From: UBA287 sp034190325
GTDB lineage: Archaea > Thermoplasmatota > UBA186 > UBA287
Length of the DNA: 26,749 bases
Reading direction: 5' to 3'
NCBI GenBank assembly: GCA_034190325.1
Contig: JAXHST010000020.1
Coordinates: 1-26,749 of the forward strand
The position numbers and the translations under genes are program-made. Each line of letters starts with the position of its first letter. Position 1 is the first letter of the stretch. Shown here in pieces: positions 1 through 6,937 of this stretch. The notes under the pieces are model-generated. The model had not been told where the DNA came from. It was given only the letters and a program-made list of their open reading frames with translations, and did no database searches.

Positions 1-620
1 TGAGGGGAATGGAACCAGAGCGCATAGTTGGTAATAGAATTATTGCAGGTGGTAAGGAGTTTGAAGCATCAAAGATAGTCCTTGCTACAGGGATAACGCT
101 GAACACTGAGCTTGCAAAGAAGGCGGGACTCAAGGTTGATAGGACGGGCATCATAGTTGATGAGCATATGCGCACCAGCGTATCAAACATGTATGCATGT
201 GGGGACTGCGCTGCAGTTGTTGACGGGATAACAGGAATGAACATAAATATACCCTTGGGCTCAATGGCAGTCAAGGGAGCAAAGATAGCAGGCGCTAATG
301 CAGCAGGAGGCTCAGAGAGCATAAGGTTTATAAGGATGCAGAACGAAGAGCTCTTCGAGTTGAACATAAACTCCATAGGTTATACGCTTGATGCAGCGAA
401 AAACTTTGATCCCAATGCGAGGAGGGTTGAGATGAAAGGAGCATATGTTGTTGTCGACAGCAACAATAGGGTCGTAGGAGCTAACTGGCTATTCAGCGAA
501 TTTTACGCACACTATGGCAACATACTCTATGATTCTATAGGAAAACCTTTGAGCTATGTTGAGGAGCTCTTTGAGCACCCTGAGTTAAAGATACCCGAGC
601 TTAATATGGTGAAGGAATGA
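1..620 (+). CDS. Pyridine nucleotide-disulfide/FAD oxidoreductase, C-terminal part (5' end outside window)
   Basis: The reading frame is open from the window edge, so the ATG at 9 is probably internal. About 205 residues are visible. They begin in the NAD-binding region: an LATGITLNTELAKKAG stretch is followed by the typical 'D..G.I.VDE.MRTSV.N.YACGDCA' pattern, whose GD binds FAD. After this comes a dimerisation-type C-terminal domain of about 100 residues. This is the architecture of NADH oxidases, CoA-disulfide reductases and related flavoproteins. Its stop overlaps the next start (ATGA, 617-620), so it is translationally coupled to the AOR module. By inference it passes electrons between NAD(P)H and the downstream AORs or their ferredoxin, as the FAD subunit AorC does in bacterial NAD-linked AORs. 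The substrate cannot be told from the C-terminus alone. Confidence 0.85.
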   Translation, partial: RGMEPERIVGNRIIAGGKEFEASKIVLATGITLNTELAKKAGLKVDRTGIIVDEHMRTSVSNMYACGDCAAVVDGITGMNINIPLGSMAVKGAKIAGANAAGGSESIRFIRMQNEELFELNINSIGYTLDAAKNFDPNARRVEMKGAYVVVDSNNRVVGANWLFSEFYAHYGNILYDSIGKPLSYVEELFEHPELKIPELNMVKE

Positions 621-1204
621 AAAGGCTAGAGGAAGAGATCGAGGAAGAGCTGAAGCGCTCTGGCGAATGGGGAGAGATGCATGAGGCTGCTGAGGAGTAT
701 CTCCAGTGGTTGAGGATAGAGAATGTAAAGAAGCCAACCCATGGTCTCAGCGAAGTAGTAAAAAGCTTCACAGGAGCGCCGGGATTAGCAATACTGATGG
801 GAAGTGCTCTTGCACACCCGCTGATACAGGAGCTCTTTGACGGTCTTTTTGATGTTTTGAGCGGAGCTCTAGACGACGTTTCATACGCTATGGAGGATGT
901 TGCTGCGTACTCTCTAGAGGAGGATATATTCGGGCTGATAAGAAGGCCTGGAGTTGTAGAGACTCTATGGCTCTCCACATTTCCACTACGTCCGGTGATC
1001 CTTAAACTAAGCCCCGAGTTCTTCGTAAGTATGATAGGGCTCTTAGCGAGTAAGGGTTTAAAAGTTAACATGCTACCTGTTGTGCTCAGCATAGCTGCTC
1101 CATTAGTTCAAGATCTGTTCACTGAAAAAAGCTTTGCGCATCTGGGTGATCTTGAGGCTTATGCAGAGGATGGCCTCTACCGCTACATAGGGGAGAAGGA
1201 TTAA
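617..1204 (+). CDS. Unknown helical protein, AOR-module partner, copy 1
   Basis: A 195-residue protein of no family I recognise. The N-terminus (residues 1-35) is very acidic and probably coiled coil (MKRLEEEIEEELK...). The rest is predicted mostly helical with amphipathic, hydrophobic stretches. It has no cysteine motif, no signal peptide and no clear transmembrane segment. The start overlaps the flavoprotein stop (ATGA) and the stop is 1 nt before the AOR start, so it is tightly coupled to both. A paralogue at 3080-3694 sits in the same position before the second AOR. The repeated one-to-one pairing suggests a dedicated AOR subunit, maturation factor or chaperone; this is inference. I considered DUF1641, which sits near oxidoreductases, but could not match its signature. 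Confidence 0.85.
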   Translation: MKRLEEEIEEELKRSGEWGEMHEAAEEYLQWLRIENVKKPTHGLSEVVKSFTGAPGLAILMGSALAHPLIQELFDGLFDVLSGALDDVSYAMEDVAAYSLEEDIFGLIRRPGVVETLWLSTFPLRPVILKLSPEFFVSMIGLLASKGLKVNMLPVVLSIAAPLVQDLFTEKSFAHLGDLEAYAEDGLYRYIGEKD

Positions 1205-1205
1205 A

Positions 1206-3083
1206 ATGGAGGGTATGGGCGGATATTTCGGAAAAATGCTCGAAATAGATCTGACAGATGGAGAGATGAAAGAAATACCCCTGGAGAAGAGCACAGCACA
1301 AAAATATATTGGGGGGGCAGGTTTATCGGCAAGGCTTCTTTATGATCTGATAGAAGGCAACCCGGATCCTCTGAGCCCTCAGAATGTGCTGGTCATACCT
1401 TTAGGACCCTATAATGGTACCGGAATACCCTGGTCAAACCGCTGGGTTATAAACGCAAAGAGCCCTGAAACGGGTTTCTGGGGCAAAGCTACTTCTGGAG
1501 GAGCCTTCGGTCCAGCGCTGAAACAGTGTGGCTATGATGCTATTATCTTCAAAGGAAAATCCCCGAAGCCTGTATATCTGCATATAACTGAGGACTTTGC
1601 TGAGCTGAAGGATGCTACACATCTATGGGGGAAGGACACATTTGAATGTGAGGAAGAGATAAGAAAAGAGTTGAAGGATCCAGATGTAAGGATAGCAGAT
1701 ATAGGACAGGCTGGAGAGAATATGGTGCGCCTTGCTGCAGTTATGGATGATAGGGGGAGAGCTGCAGGAAGGACAGGGATGGGCGCTGTTATGGGATCAA
1801 AGAATTTAAAAGCCATAGCCGCAAGCGGTCACCTTGACGTGGAGGTCGCGGATCCAAAAAGACTCTTTAGGATAATGAAAGGACTCATTGAATTTGGAAA
1901 GGATGGACCAATAGGAGTTATTCTTGGAGCTAATGGTACAGCCTTTGGAGGGACGAGCGGCCCTCTTCTGGGAGCATTTGCTGCTACCAGTCATTACTGG
2001 ACAGAGAGCGCGCTACCAGAGAATATAAAAGAGCTCACATTGAAGATGGTTCAGGATCATAAAGAAGTGTTTGTTAACAATTTCCACTGCGAGTATTGCC
2101 CAACCGGCTGTGGTGCACATGTAAGGTTAAAACGTCCTGAAAAATGGGCTTTTGAGGGGCATAGATGGGAGTATGAAGCAGCTGCAGGCTTCGGACAAGA
2201 ATGCGATATATACGATATAAAAGCTGTTGCTAGGGCTAGTGATCTTTGCAATCGCTATGGCATAGATGTGATAAGCTGTGGTGGCCTGATAGCTTTTGCA
2301 ATGATGTGCAGAGAAAAAAGGTGGATATCACAGAAGGACACGGGTGTAGACCTACGCTTTGGGAATAGCGATGCAATGGTTGAGATGGTGAAGATGATCG
2401 CTTTCAGAGATGGTTTTGGTAATGTTCTGGCAGAGGGCATCAAACCAGCTGCCCAGAGAATAGGGCACAATTCTATACGCGTAGCAAAGCACTGTAAAGG
2501 CCTCCCACCAGGATTTGGTGGTGATCCCAGAATAGCGGCATCTTCATATCTTGCATGGTCCGTCTCTCCAAGAGGCGCATGCCACCTATATGGCGCTATG
2601 GGACTTCTGCCAACAGGATACCATATGGATAAGGGTAGAGCTATGGATCCTCACTCATTCAAGGGTGCAGCAAGAGGCCTCATAGGGACAGAACCTGTGG
2701 TTTTTCTGCTGGATAGCGCACCCATATGCTTCTTTTCTATGTCTCTCGGCTTAGATCTCCATGCGGGGATTTTATCTGCAATCACGGGTTGGGACTTCAA
2801 AACCAGGGAAGTATGGAATGCTGGGGATAGGATTAAGACGATGGTACGGTTGCTCAATTGCAAGTTTGGTATGAAAAAGGAAGATGATATATTCAATCCA
2901 ACTCCTGCGCCCTTGGTGGAGGGGTTTGGGAATTGGTCTCCTAGTAGAAAGGAGGTCATGAGAGCTGTTGAAGAATATTACCTTCTAAATAAATGGACAA
3001 AAGAGGGTATACCGACAAGAGAGAAGATTGTGGAGTTAGGAATCGAGAATATAAAAGAGAGTTTACCGGAGGTGAAGGAATGA
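1206..3083 (+). CDS. aor: Tungsten-type aldehyde:ferredoxin oxidoreductase, copy 1
   Basis: A 625-residue protein of normal AOR length. These enzymes oxidise aldehydes to acids with a tungsten bis-pterin cofactor and pass electrons through a [4Fe-4S] cluster to ferredoxin. The N-terminal pterin domain carries the family stretches YFGKMLEIDLTDG, DPLSPQN, GTGIPWSNR and TSGGAFGPALK (residues 7-107). The cluster cysteines are visible as C295-x2-C298-x3-C302 (HCEYCPTGC) with the distal ligand probably C508 (DSAPICFF), matching the CxxCxxxC...C layout of Pyrococcus AOR. The start lies 1 nt after the upstream stop; the stop overlaps the next gene (ATGA at 3080-3083). The exact substrate is unknown: the superfamily also includes formaldehyde, glyceraldehyde-3-phosphate and BamB-type enzymes. 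Parts are identical in DNA to copy 2. Confidence 0.95.
   Translation: MEGMGGYFGKMLEIDLTDGEMKEIPLEKSTAQKYIGGAGLSARLLYDLIEGNPDPLSPQNVLVIPLGPYNGTGIPWSNRWVINAKSPETGFWGKATSGGAFGPALKQCGYDAIIFKGKSPKPVYLHITEDFAELKDATHLWGKDTFECEEEIRKELKDPDVRIADIGQAGENMVRLAAVMDDRGRAAGRTGMGAVMGSKNLKAIAASGHLDVEVADPKRLFRIMKGLIEFGKDGPIGVILGANGTAFGGTSGPLLGAFAATSHYWTESALPENIKELTLKMVQDHKEVFVNNFHCEYCPTGCGAHVRLKRPEKWAFEGHRWEYEAAAGFGQECDIYDIKAVARASDLCNRYGIDVISCGGLIAFAMMCREKRWISQKDTGVDLRFGNSDAMVEMVKMIAFRDGFGNVLAEGIKPAAQRIGHNSIRVAKHCKGLPPGFGGDPRIAASSYLAWSVSPRGACHLYGAMGLLPTGYHMDKGRAMDPHSFKGAARGLIGTEPVVFLLDSAPICFFSMSLGLDLHAGILSAITGWDFKTREVWNAGDRIKTMVRLLNCKFGMKKEDDIFNPTPAPLVEGFGNWSPSRKEVMRAVEEYYLLNKWTKEGIPTREKIVELGIENIKESLPEVKE
1227..1846 (+). 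repeat. Mosaic identical blocks in AOR copy 1 (partner 3720-4339)
   Basis: Three blocks are identical base for base to copy 2 at a constant offset of 2493: 1227-1315 (89 bp), 1500-1579 (80 bp) and 1758-1846 (89 bp). A smaller identical block lies at 1649-1685. Between them, and everywhere after 1846, the two genes differ at many positions. Perfect identity at synonymous sites with sharp edges points to gene conversion rather than protein constraint. Confidence 0.85.
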
Positions 3084-3694
3084 AAAGGCTAGAGGAAGAG
3101 ATTGAGGAAGAGCTGAAGGAATCAAAGGAGTTTGGCGAGATGCATGAAGCTGCTGAGGAATATCTCCAGTGGTTCAGGGATGGTAAGGAAAAGTACCTTA
3201 TGCATGGTGCTGGGATGCTTACAAAGAGTTTTACGGGTGCGCCAGGGCTAGCACTACTTTTGGGAAATATGCTTGGCCATCCATTAATTGTTGATACTTT
3301 TAATGGCCTATTTGATATCGTTGAAGGAGCTATGGATGATATATCCTATGCTATGGAAGACTTAACCAGCTATGGAGTGGACGAGGCACTCTTTGGATTG
3401 CTAAGGAGACAAGGCCTTTCTGAGGCGCTCTGGCTGTCAATGTTCAGTATGAGACCAGTGCTCTTCAAGCTCGAACCAGAAATCTTTGTCATGGCATTTC
3501 CAATGCTACAGGGGGAAGGGATTCTCATAAAAATGCTACCAATGGTCCTCAGCATAGCTAATCCCGCCTTACAGATAGTTCTCCATCCGAATGTTATGAA
3601 ACACCTTGGGGAGCTTCAGTCATATGAGGATAGTGGTCTCTACAGATATCAGGGAGTTGATGAAAGAATAGAGAAACTGGCGGAGGAGGATTAA
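3080..3694 (+). CDS. Unknown helical protein, AOR-module partner, copy 2
   Basis: A 204-residue paralogue of the 617-1204 gene. I place the start at the ATG at 3080, which overlaps the AOR stop (ATGA) and matches the copy-1 N-terminus (MKRLEEEIEEELK); a longer reading from 2993 would run inside the AOR gene. The first 16 or so residues are nearly identical to copy 1, including 32 bp of identical DNA around the start (608-639 and 3071-3102). The remainder keeps motifs such as SFTGAPGLA, HPLI and SYAMED but is clearly diverged, and it has a longer C-terminal acidic tail. It ends 1 nt before the second AOR. It has no recognisable catalytic motif. The role is probably specific to its adjacent AOR (inference). 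Confidence 0.87.
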   Translation: MKRLEEEIEEELKESKEFGEMHEAAEEYLQWFRDGKEKYLMHGAGMLTKSFTGAPGLALLLGNMLGHPLIVDTFNGLFDIVEGAMDDISYAMEDLTSYGVDEALFGLLRRQGLSEALWLSMFSMRPVLFKLEPEIFVMAFPMLQGEGILIKMLPMVLSIANPALQIVLHPNVMKHLGELQSYEDSGLYRYQGVDERIEKLAEED

Positions 3695-3695
3695 A

Positions 3696-5558
3696 ATGAC
3701 AGAAAAAATGTATGGATACTTCGGAAAAATGCTCGAAATAGATCTGACAGATGGAGAGATGAAAGAAATACCCCTGGAGAAGAGCACAGCACAAAAATAT
3801 ATTGGGGGAATAGGCCTTGCCGGGAGGATAATCTATGACAATGTTCCTGCGGGAACTGACCCATTGAGTCCACAGAATGCCCTTGTTTTTCCTTGTGGGC
3901 CAACCCAGGGCACTGGCGTACCCTGGTCAAACCGCTGGGTTGTGAGCGCTCTAAGTCCAGAGACAGGCTTCTGGGGTAGAGCTACTTCTGGCGGAGCCTT
4001 CGGTCCAGCGCTGAAACAGTGTGGCTATGATGCTATTATCTTCAAAGGAAAATCCCCGAAGCCTGTATATCTTCACATAACCGAGGACTTTGCTGAGCTG
4101 AAAGATGCTACACATCTGTGGGGAAAAGACTCGATGGAAGCTGAGGAAGAGATAAGAAAAGAGTTGAAGGATCCAGATATAAGGATAGCAGATATAGGAC
4201 AGGCTGGAGAACATATGGTGCGCTTTTCTGCAGTTATGGATGATATGGGAAGAGCTGCAGGAAGGACAGGGATGGGCGCTGTTATGGGATCAAAGAATTT
4301 AAAAGCCATAGCCGCAAGCGGTCACCTTGACGTGGAGGTAGCGGATCCAAAGGAGCTTTACAAGCTTATTATGGGAGCAATAGAGTTCGGAAAAGATGGA
4401 CCAATAGGAGCAATATTCAGCAGGTATGGTACAGGATTTGCAGGAGTAAGCGGGCCGCTGGCTGGTGCGCTCTTTACCACCGGTAAATACTGGAGGGAGA
4501 GTAACCCACTGAAGGACAAAATGGATGTTGCTCTTAAGATGACGAACCAGTACAAAGAGATGTTTGTTAACAACTTTCATTGCGAGTATTGCCCTACTGG
4601 TTGCGGGGGCGTAGTAAGCTTAAATGGACAGGAGATGCACCGCTGGGAGTATGAAGCAGGGTACACATTTAACAACTGCTGTATGGTTTTTGATACCAAC
4701 TATCTGGCGAAGGTAAATGATCTGTGCAATCGCTATGGCATAGATGTGATAACTGGTGGAAATGTCGTAGCATTTGCAATGTTTGCTAGAGAAAAAGGAT
4801 GGATAAGCCAGAAGGATACTGATGGTCTTGACCTGCAGTTTGGGAATGGCGATGCAGTACTACAGATGGTCCACAGGATAGCGTATAGAGAAGGCTTCGG
4901 GAATGTGTTGGCGGATGGCATTTTGCCAGCTGCAAGGAGAATAAAAAGAGGAGCGGAAAAATACACTGTGCACTGCAAAGGTCTTCCGCTTGGCGGATGG
5001 GATCCGAGAGCTTTTGCTCCTATGTTTATAAGCTATGGCATAGCTAATAGAGGTGGAGATCATGTCTATGGGGGAATGAACGGGATGATGCCCTATGGCT
5101 TCCATCTGGATAAGGGTAGAAGAATGGATCCGCACTCTCTAAAGGGCGCAGCAAGGGGCGTGCTTCCAAATGATAGCACGATAATACTGTTTGATACTCT
5201 GCCGCTCTGCCTATTTTCCATGCTGCTTCAACCAGAGCTTCTGGGCGCTTTTATCTCTGCAATAACAGGGTGGGAGCTAGGCATAAGAGATATATTCAGA
5301 ATATCTGACAGGATAAGGACCATGACCAGGCTTGTTGATTGCAGATTTGGATGCAGAAAGGAAAATGACTTCGTAAGCATGCCATTCAAAGCAGAGTCTA
5401 GTGGCTACTGGCTCCCGAAGAGAAAGGATATAGAAAAGGAACTCGAAGAGTATTATCACCTCCGTGGATGGTCAAAAGATGGTGTGCCAACGATGCAGAG
5501 GATACAGGAGCTCGGCATAGAAAATGTGAAGGAGGCTTTGCCAACAAAGAGCGCTTAA
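3696..5558 (+). CDS. aor: Tungsten-type aldehyde:ferredoxin oxidoreductase, copy 2
   Basis: A 620-residue paralogue of the 1206-3083 gene with the same domains: a pterin-binding N-terminus with TSGGAFGPALK, then cluster cysteines C296-x2-C299-x3-C303 and a probable fourth at C505 (DTLPLCLF). The first 215 or so residues contain blocks identical to copy 1, whereas the substrate-lining middle and C-terminal parts differ strongly. For example, the region after the ADPK motif and the one around NNCCMVFDTN share little with copy 1. This suggests two enzymes with different substrates sharing one cofactor domain. It is the last gene of the operon and is followed by a T-rich stretch. No ferredoxin gene is seen in the window. 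Confidence 0.94.
   Translation: MTEKMYGYFGKMLEIDLTDGEMKEIPLEKSTAQKYIGGIGLAGRIIYDNVPAGTDPLSPQNALVFPCGPTQGTGVPWSNRWVVSALSPETGFWGRATSGGAFGPALKQCGYDAIIFKGKSPKPVYLHITEDFAELKDATHLWGKDSMEAEEEIRKELKDPDIRIADIGQAGEHMVRFSAVMDDMGRAAGRTGMGAVMGSKNLKAIAASGHLDVEVADPKELYKLIMGAIEFGKDGPIGAIFSRYGTGFAGVSGPLAGALFTTGKYWRESNPLKDKMDVALKMTNQYKEMFVNNFHCEYCPTGCGGVVSLNGQEMHRWEYEAGYTFNNCCMVFDTNYLAKVNDLCNRYGIDVITGGNVVAFAMFAREKGWISQKDTDGLDLQFGNGDAVLQMVHRIAYREGFGNVLADGILPAARRIKRGAEKYTVHCKGLPLGGWDPRAFAPMFISYGIANRGGDHVYGGMNGMMPYGFHLDKGRRMDPHSLKGAARGVLPNDSTIILFDTLPLCLFSMLLQPELLGAFISAITGWELGIRDIFRISDRIRTMTRLVDCRFGCRKENDFVSMPFKAESSGYWLPKRKDIEKELEEYYHLRGWSKDGVPTMQRIQELGIENVKEALPTKSA
3720..4339 (+). repeat. Mosaic identical blocks in AOR copy 2 (partner 1227-1846)
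   Basis: These are the counterparts of the copy-1 blocks: 3720-3808, 3993-4072 and 4251-4339, plus 4142-4178. The constant offset shows there are no indels across this part of the two genes. Confidence 0.85.
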
Positions 5559-5574
5559 GCTAAACAGAATTTTA

Positions 5575-5598
5575 TGTGCCCTCTTTCCTTTTTCTTTT
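5575..5598 (+). terminator. Pyrimidine/T-rich probable terminator of the AOR operon
   Basis: Starting 16 nt after the second AOR stop there are runs of T broken by C (CTCTTTCCTTTTTCTTTT). Archaeal transcription commonly ends at such U-rich tracts, with help from FttA. There is no strong GC hairpin before it. Confidence 0.5.
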
Positions 5599-5646
5599 AT
5601 GCCCCATTTTCCTTCCGGGCATGCTCTTGTTCAGAGAGCTAAGAGT

Positions 5647-5678
5647 ACAGTAACAAAATCGAAAGTTTTTGTAACTGT
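5647..5678. repeat. Imperfect inverted repeat between the AOR operon and the AbrB-PhoU gene
   Basis: Two 12-nt arms (5647-5658 and 5667-5678) pair at 11 of 12 positions around an 8-nt loop. The repeat lies about 125 bp upstream of the regulator gene and could be an operator or an RNA hairpin. The rest of 5559-5802 shows no convincing gene. Confidence 0.45.
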
Positions 5679-5775
5679 TATCCTAGATGCTATGTGCTCT
5701 CCCATCTATGCACTCTCAAGCACAGCAGGCATACCTGTTAAGGGGCTGAGGGGTAGAATGGTTATTGTGAAAAAC

Positions 5776-5783
5776 TTATAAAT
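5776..5783 (+). promoter_or_regulatory. TATA box of the AbrB-PhoU gene
   Basis: TTATAAAT is centred about 23 nt before the ATG at 5803. That spacing places transcription start at or next to the start codon, so a leaderless mRNA is likely. Confidence 0.6.
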
Positions 5784-5802
5784 TGTAAAAACTATATAGT
5801 CT

Positions 5803-6768
5803 ATGGAAACAAGAAAAATACAGAGAACGGGTGGCTCTACATATATAGTATCTTTACCAAAGAAATGGGTTCTGGAGAATAAGCTTGAGAATGGGGATCC
5901 TGTAGCTATTGAGATCGATGAGAGCGCTCTCCGCATATGGAACCCTCAGGCTGAAGCTGGAGAAAGGAAGATTGTTCTTGGTGTTAATAGGAACAGGAAG
6001 ATGTTTGAAAGGCTTTTTACCTCTGCTTACATAAAAGGTTTTGATTCGGTAGTAATAAAGAAGATTTCGATGATAGACCTGGAGACAAAGGATTTCGTAA
6101 AAAACCTGACTAAACGGTTTATAGGGATGGAGGTCGTTAATGAAAAAAAAGACATGATTCAGATAAACTCGATAGTGGGCCCCGGAGGCATATCTGTGAA
6201 AAGTGCTCTCAGAAGAATGATAACAATAACAGCAACAATGCTTGAAGACTCTATCGCATCCTTAGAAAAAGTAGACAAAAAGATGTGCGATGACATAATG
6301 TGGAGGGATAATGATGTAAACAGACTCAATCTCTTCACGATAAGGAGATGCCATGAGATCCTCGAGGGCAGGGTTAACGGAGAGGCTGAAAAGAGAGAGG
6401 TCCCGGATATTCTTCTATTCTCAAGAACGGTTGAGAGAATAGCGGATCACACAAAGAATATTGCTACAAATGCTTTATCTCTGGATAAGAGTGATAGGGA
6501 TGTAAAAAAAGATCTTGAGAGCGCAGGAAATTCTGTTGTCAGGTTATACAAGGATGCTACAAATGCCTTTTTTAAAAATGATGCAGAAGGCGCCAACAGG
6601 ATAATAGATGAAGCCAGAAGCATGGCTGAGGAGATGCAGAACTTTTCCGCACAGAGCGTTTCAGTGGCATACATCACAGAAAGTTTGAGAAGATGTTTCT
6701 CTTACGTTTCCGACCTAGGCGAAATTGCCATAAATCACTCCATAAATTCTCTTGTAGAAAGGGACTAG
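5803..6768 (+). CDS. AbrB-PhoU fusion, phosphate-type regulator
   Basis: A 321-residue protein. Residues 1-45 form a SpoVT/AbrB-type DNA-binding swapped hairpin (TRKIQRTGGSTYIVSLPKKW, then ENGD and LRIW). The remainder is the helical PhoU domain; the motif RTVERIADHTKNIATNAL near residue 210 is the conserved PhoU metal-binding helix. This fusion is widespread in archaea and is normally annotated as a phosphate uptake regulator. It is usually beside pst genes, but none are present here, so the target is unknown. It is transcribed alone, with its own TATA box, and is followed by an oppositely oriented tRNA gene. Confidence 0.9.
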   Translation: METRKIQRTGGSTYIVSLPKKWVLENKLENGDPVAIEIDESALRIWNPQAEAGERKIVLGVNRNRKMFERLFTSAYIKGFDSVVIKKISMIDLETKDFVKNLTKRFIGMEVVNEKKDMIQINSIVGPGGISVKSALRRMITITATMLEDSIASLEKVDKKMCDDIMWRDNDVNRLNLFTIRRCHEILEGRVNGEAEKREVPDILLFSRTVERIADHTKNIATNALSLDKSDRDVKKDLESAGNSVVRLYKDATNAFFKNDAEGANRIIDEARSMAEEMQNFSAQSVSVAYITESLRRCFSYVSDLGEIAINHSINSLVERD

Positions 6769-6790
6769 AGTAGAACAGAAATAGGATAGG

Positions 6791-6864
6791 TGGGCCCATC
6801 CGGATTCGAACCGGAGACCTCCACCGTGTCAGGGTGGCGTCATAACCAGCTAGACCATGGGCCC
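6791..6864 (-). tRNA. tRNA-Val (anticodon GAC)
   Basis: A 74-nt cloverleaf on the minus strand. The acceptor GGGCCCA pairs with TGGGCCC and the discriminator is A. The D-stem GTC pairs with GAC. The anticodon stem CCACC/GGTGG encloses loop CTGACAC (anticodon GAC). The T-arm is TCCGG-TTCGAAT-CCGGA. CCA is not encoded and there is no intron. It is related to the second tRNA-Val at 9498-9570. Confidence 0.95.
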
Positions 6865-6907
6865 TATACGTAAAAGGAAAAATTAGTTATTAACACTTGT
6901 TGAAAAA

Positions 6908-6917
6908 TTTTATATAA
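6908..6917 (+). promoter_or_regulatory. TATA box of the GH3 gene
   Basis: TTTTATATAA is centred about 25 nt before the ATG at 6938, as expected for a leaderless archaeal transcript. Confidence 0.6.
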
Positions 6918-6937
6918 TGCTGATCTAATCATTTTTT

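Noticed and set aside
601..1092. 163-codon minus-strand open frame opposite the first AOR-partner gene
   Set aside because: It is a serine-rich shadow of a well-supported coupled gene on the other strand.
2993..3079. Longer start for the second AOR-partner gene
   Set aside because: It lies within the AOR gene; the ATG at 3080 matches the start of the paralogue exactly and shows the same ATGA overlap.
5599..5781. 60-codon plus-strand open frame between the AOR operon and the AbrB-PhoU gene
   Set aside because: It starts in a pyrimidine-rich terminator-like stretch, has no ribosome site, includes the inverted repeat and the TATA box of the next gene, and its product resembles nothing known.
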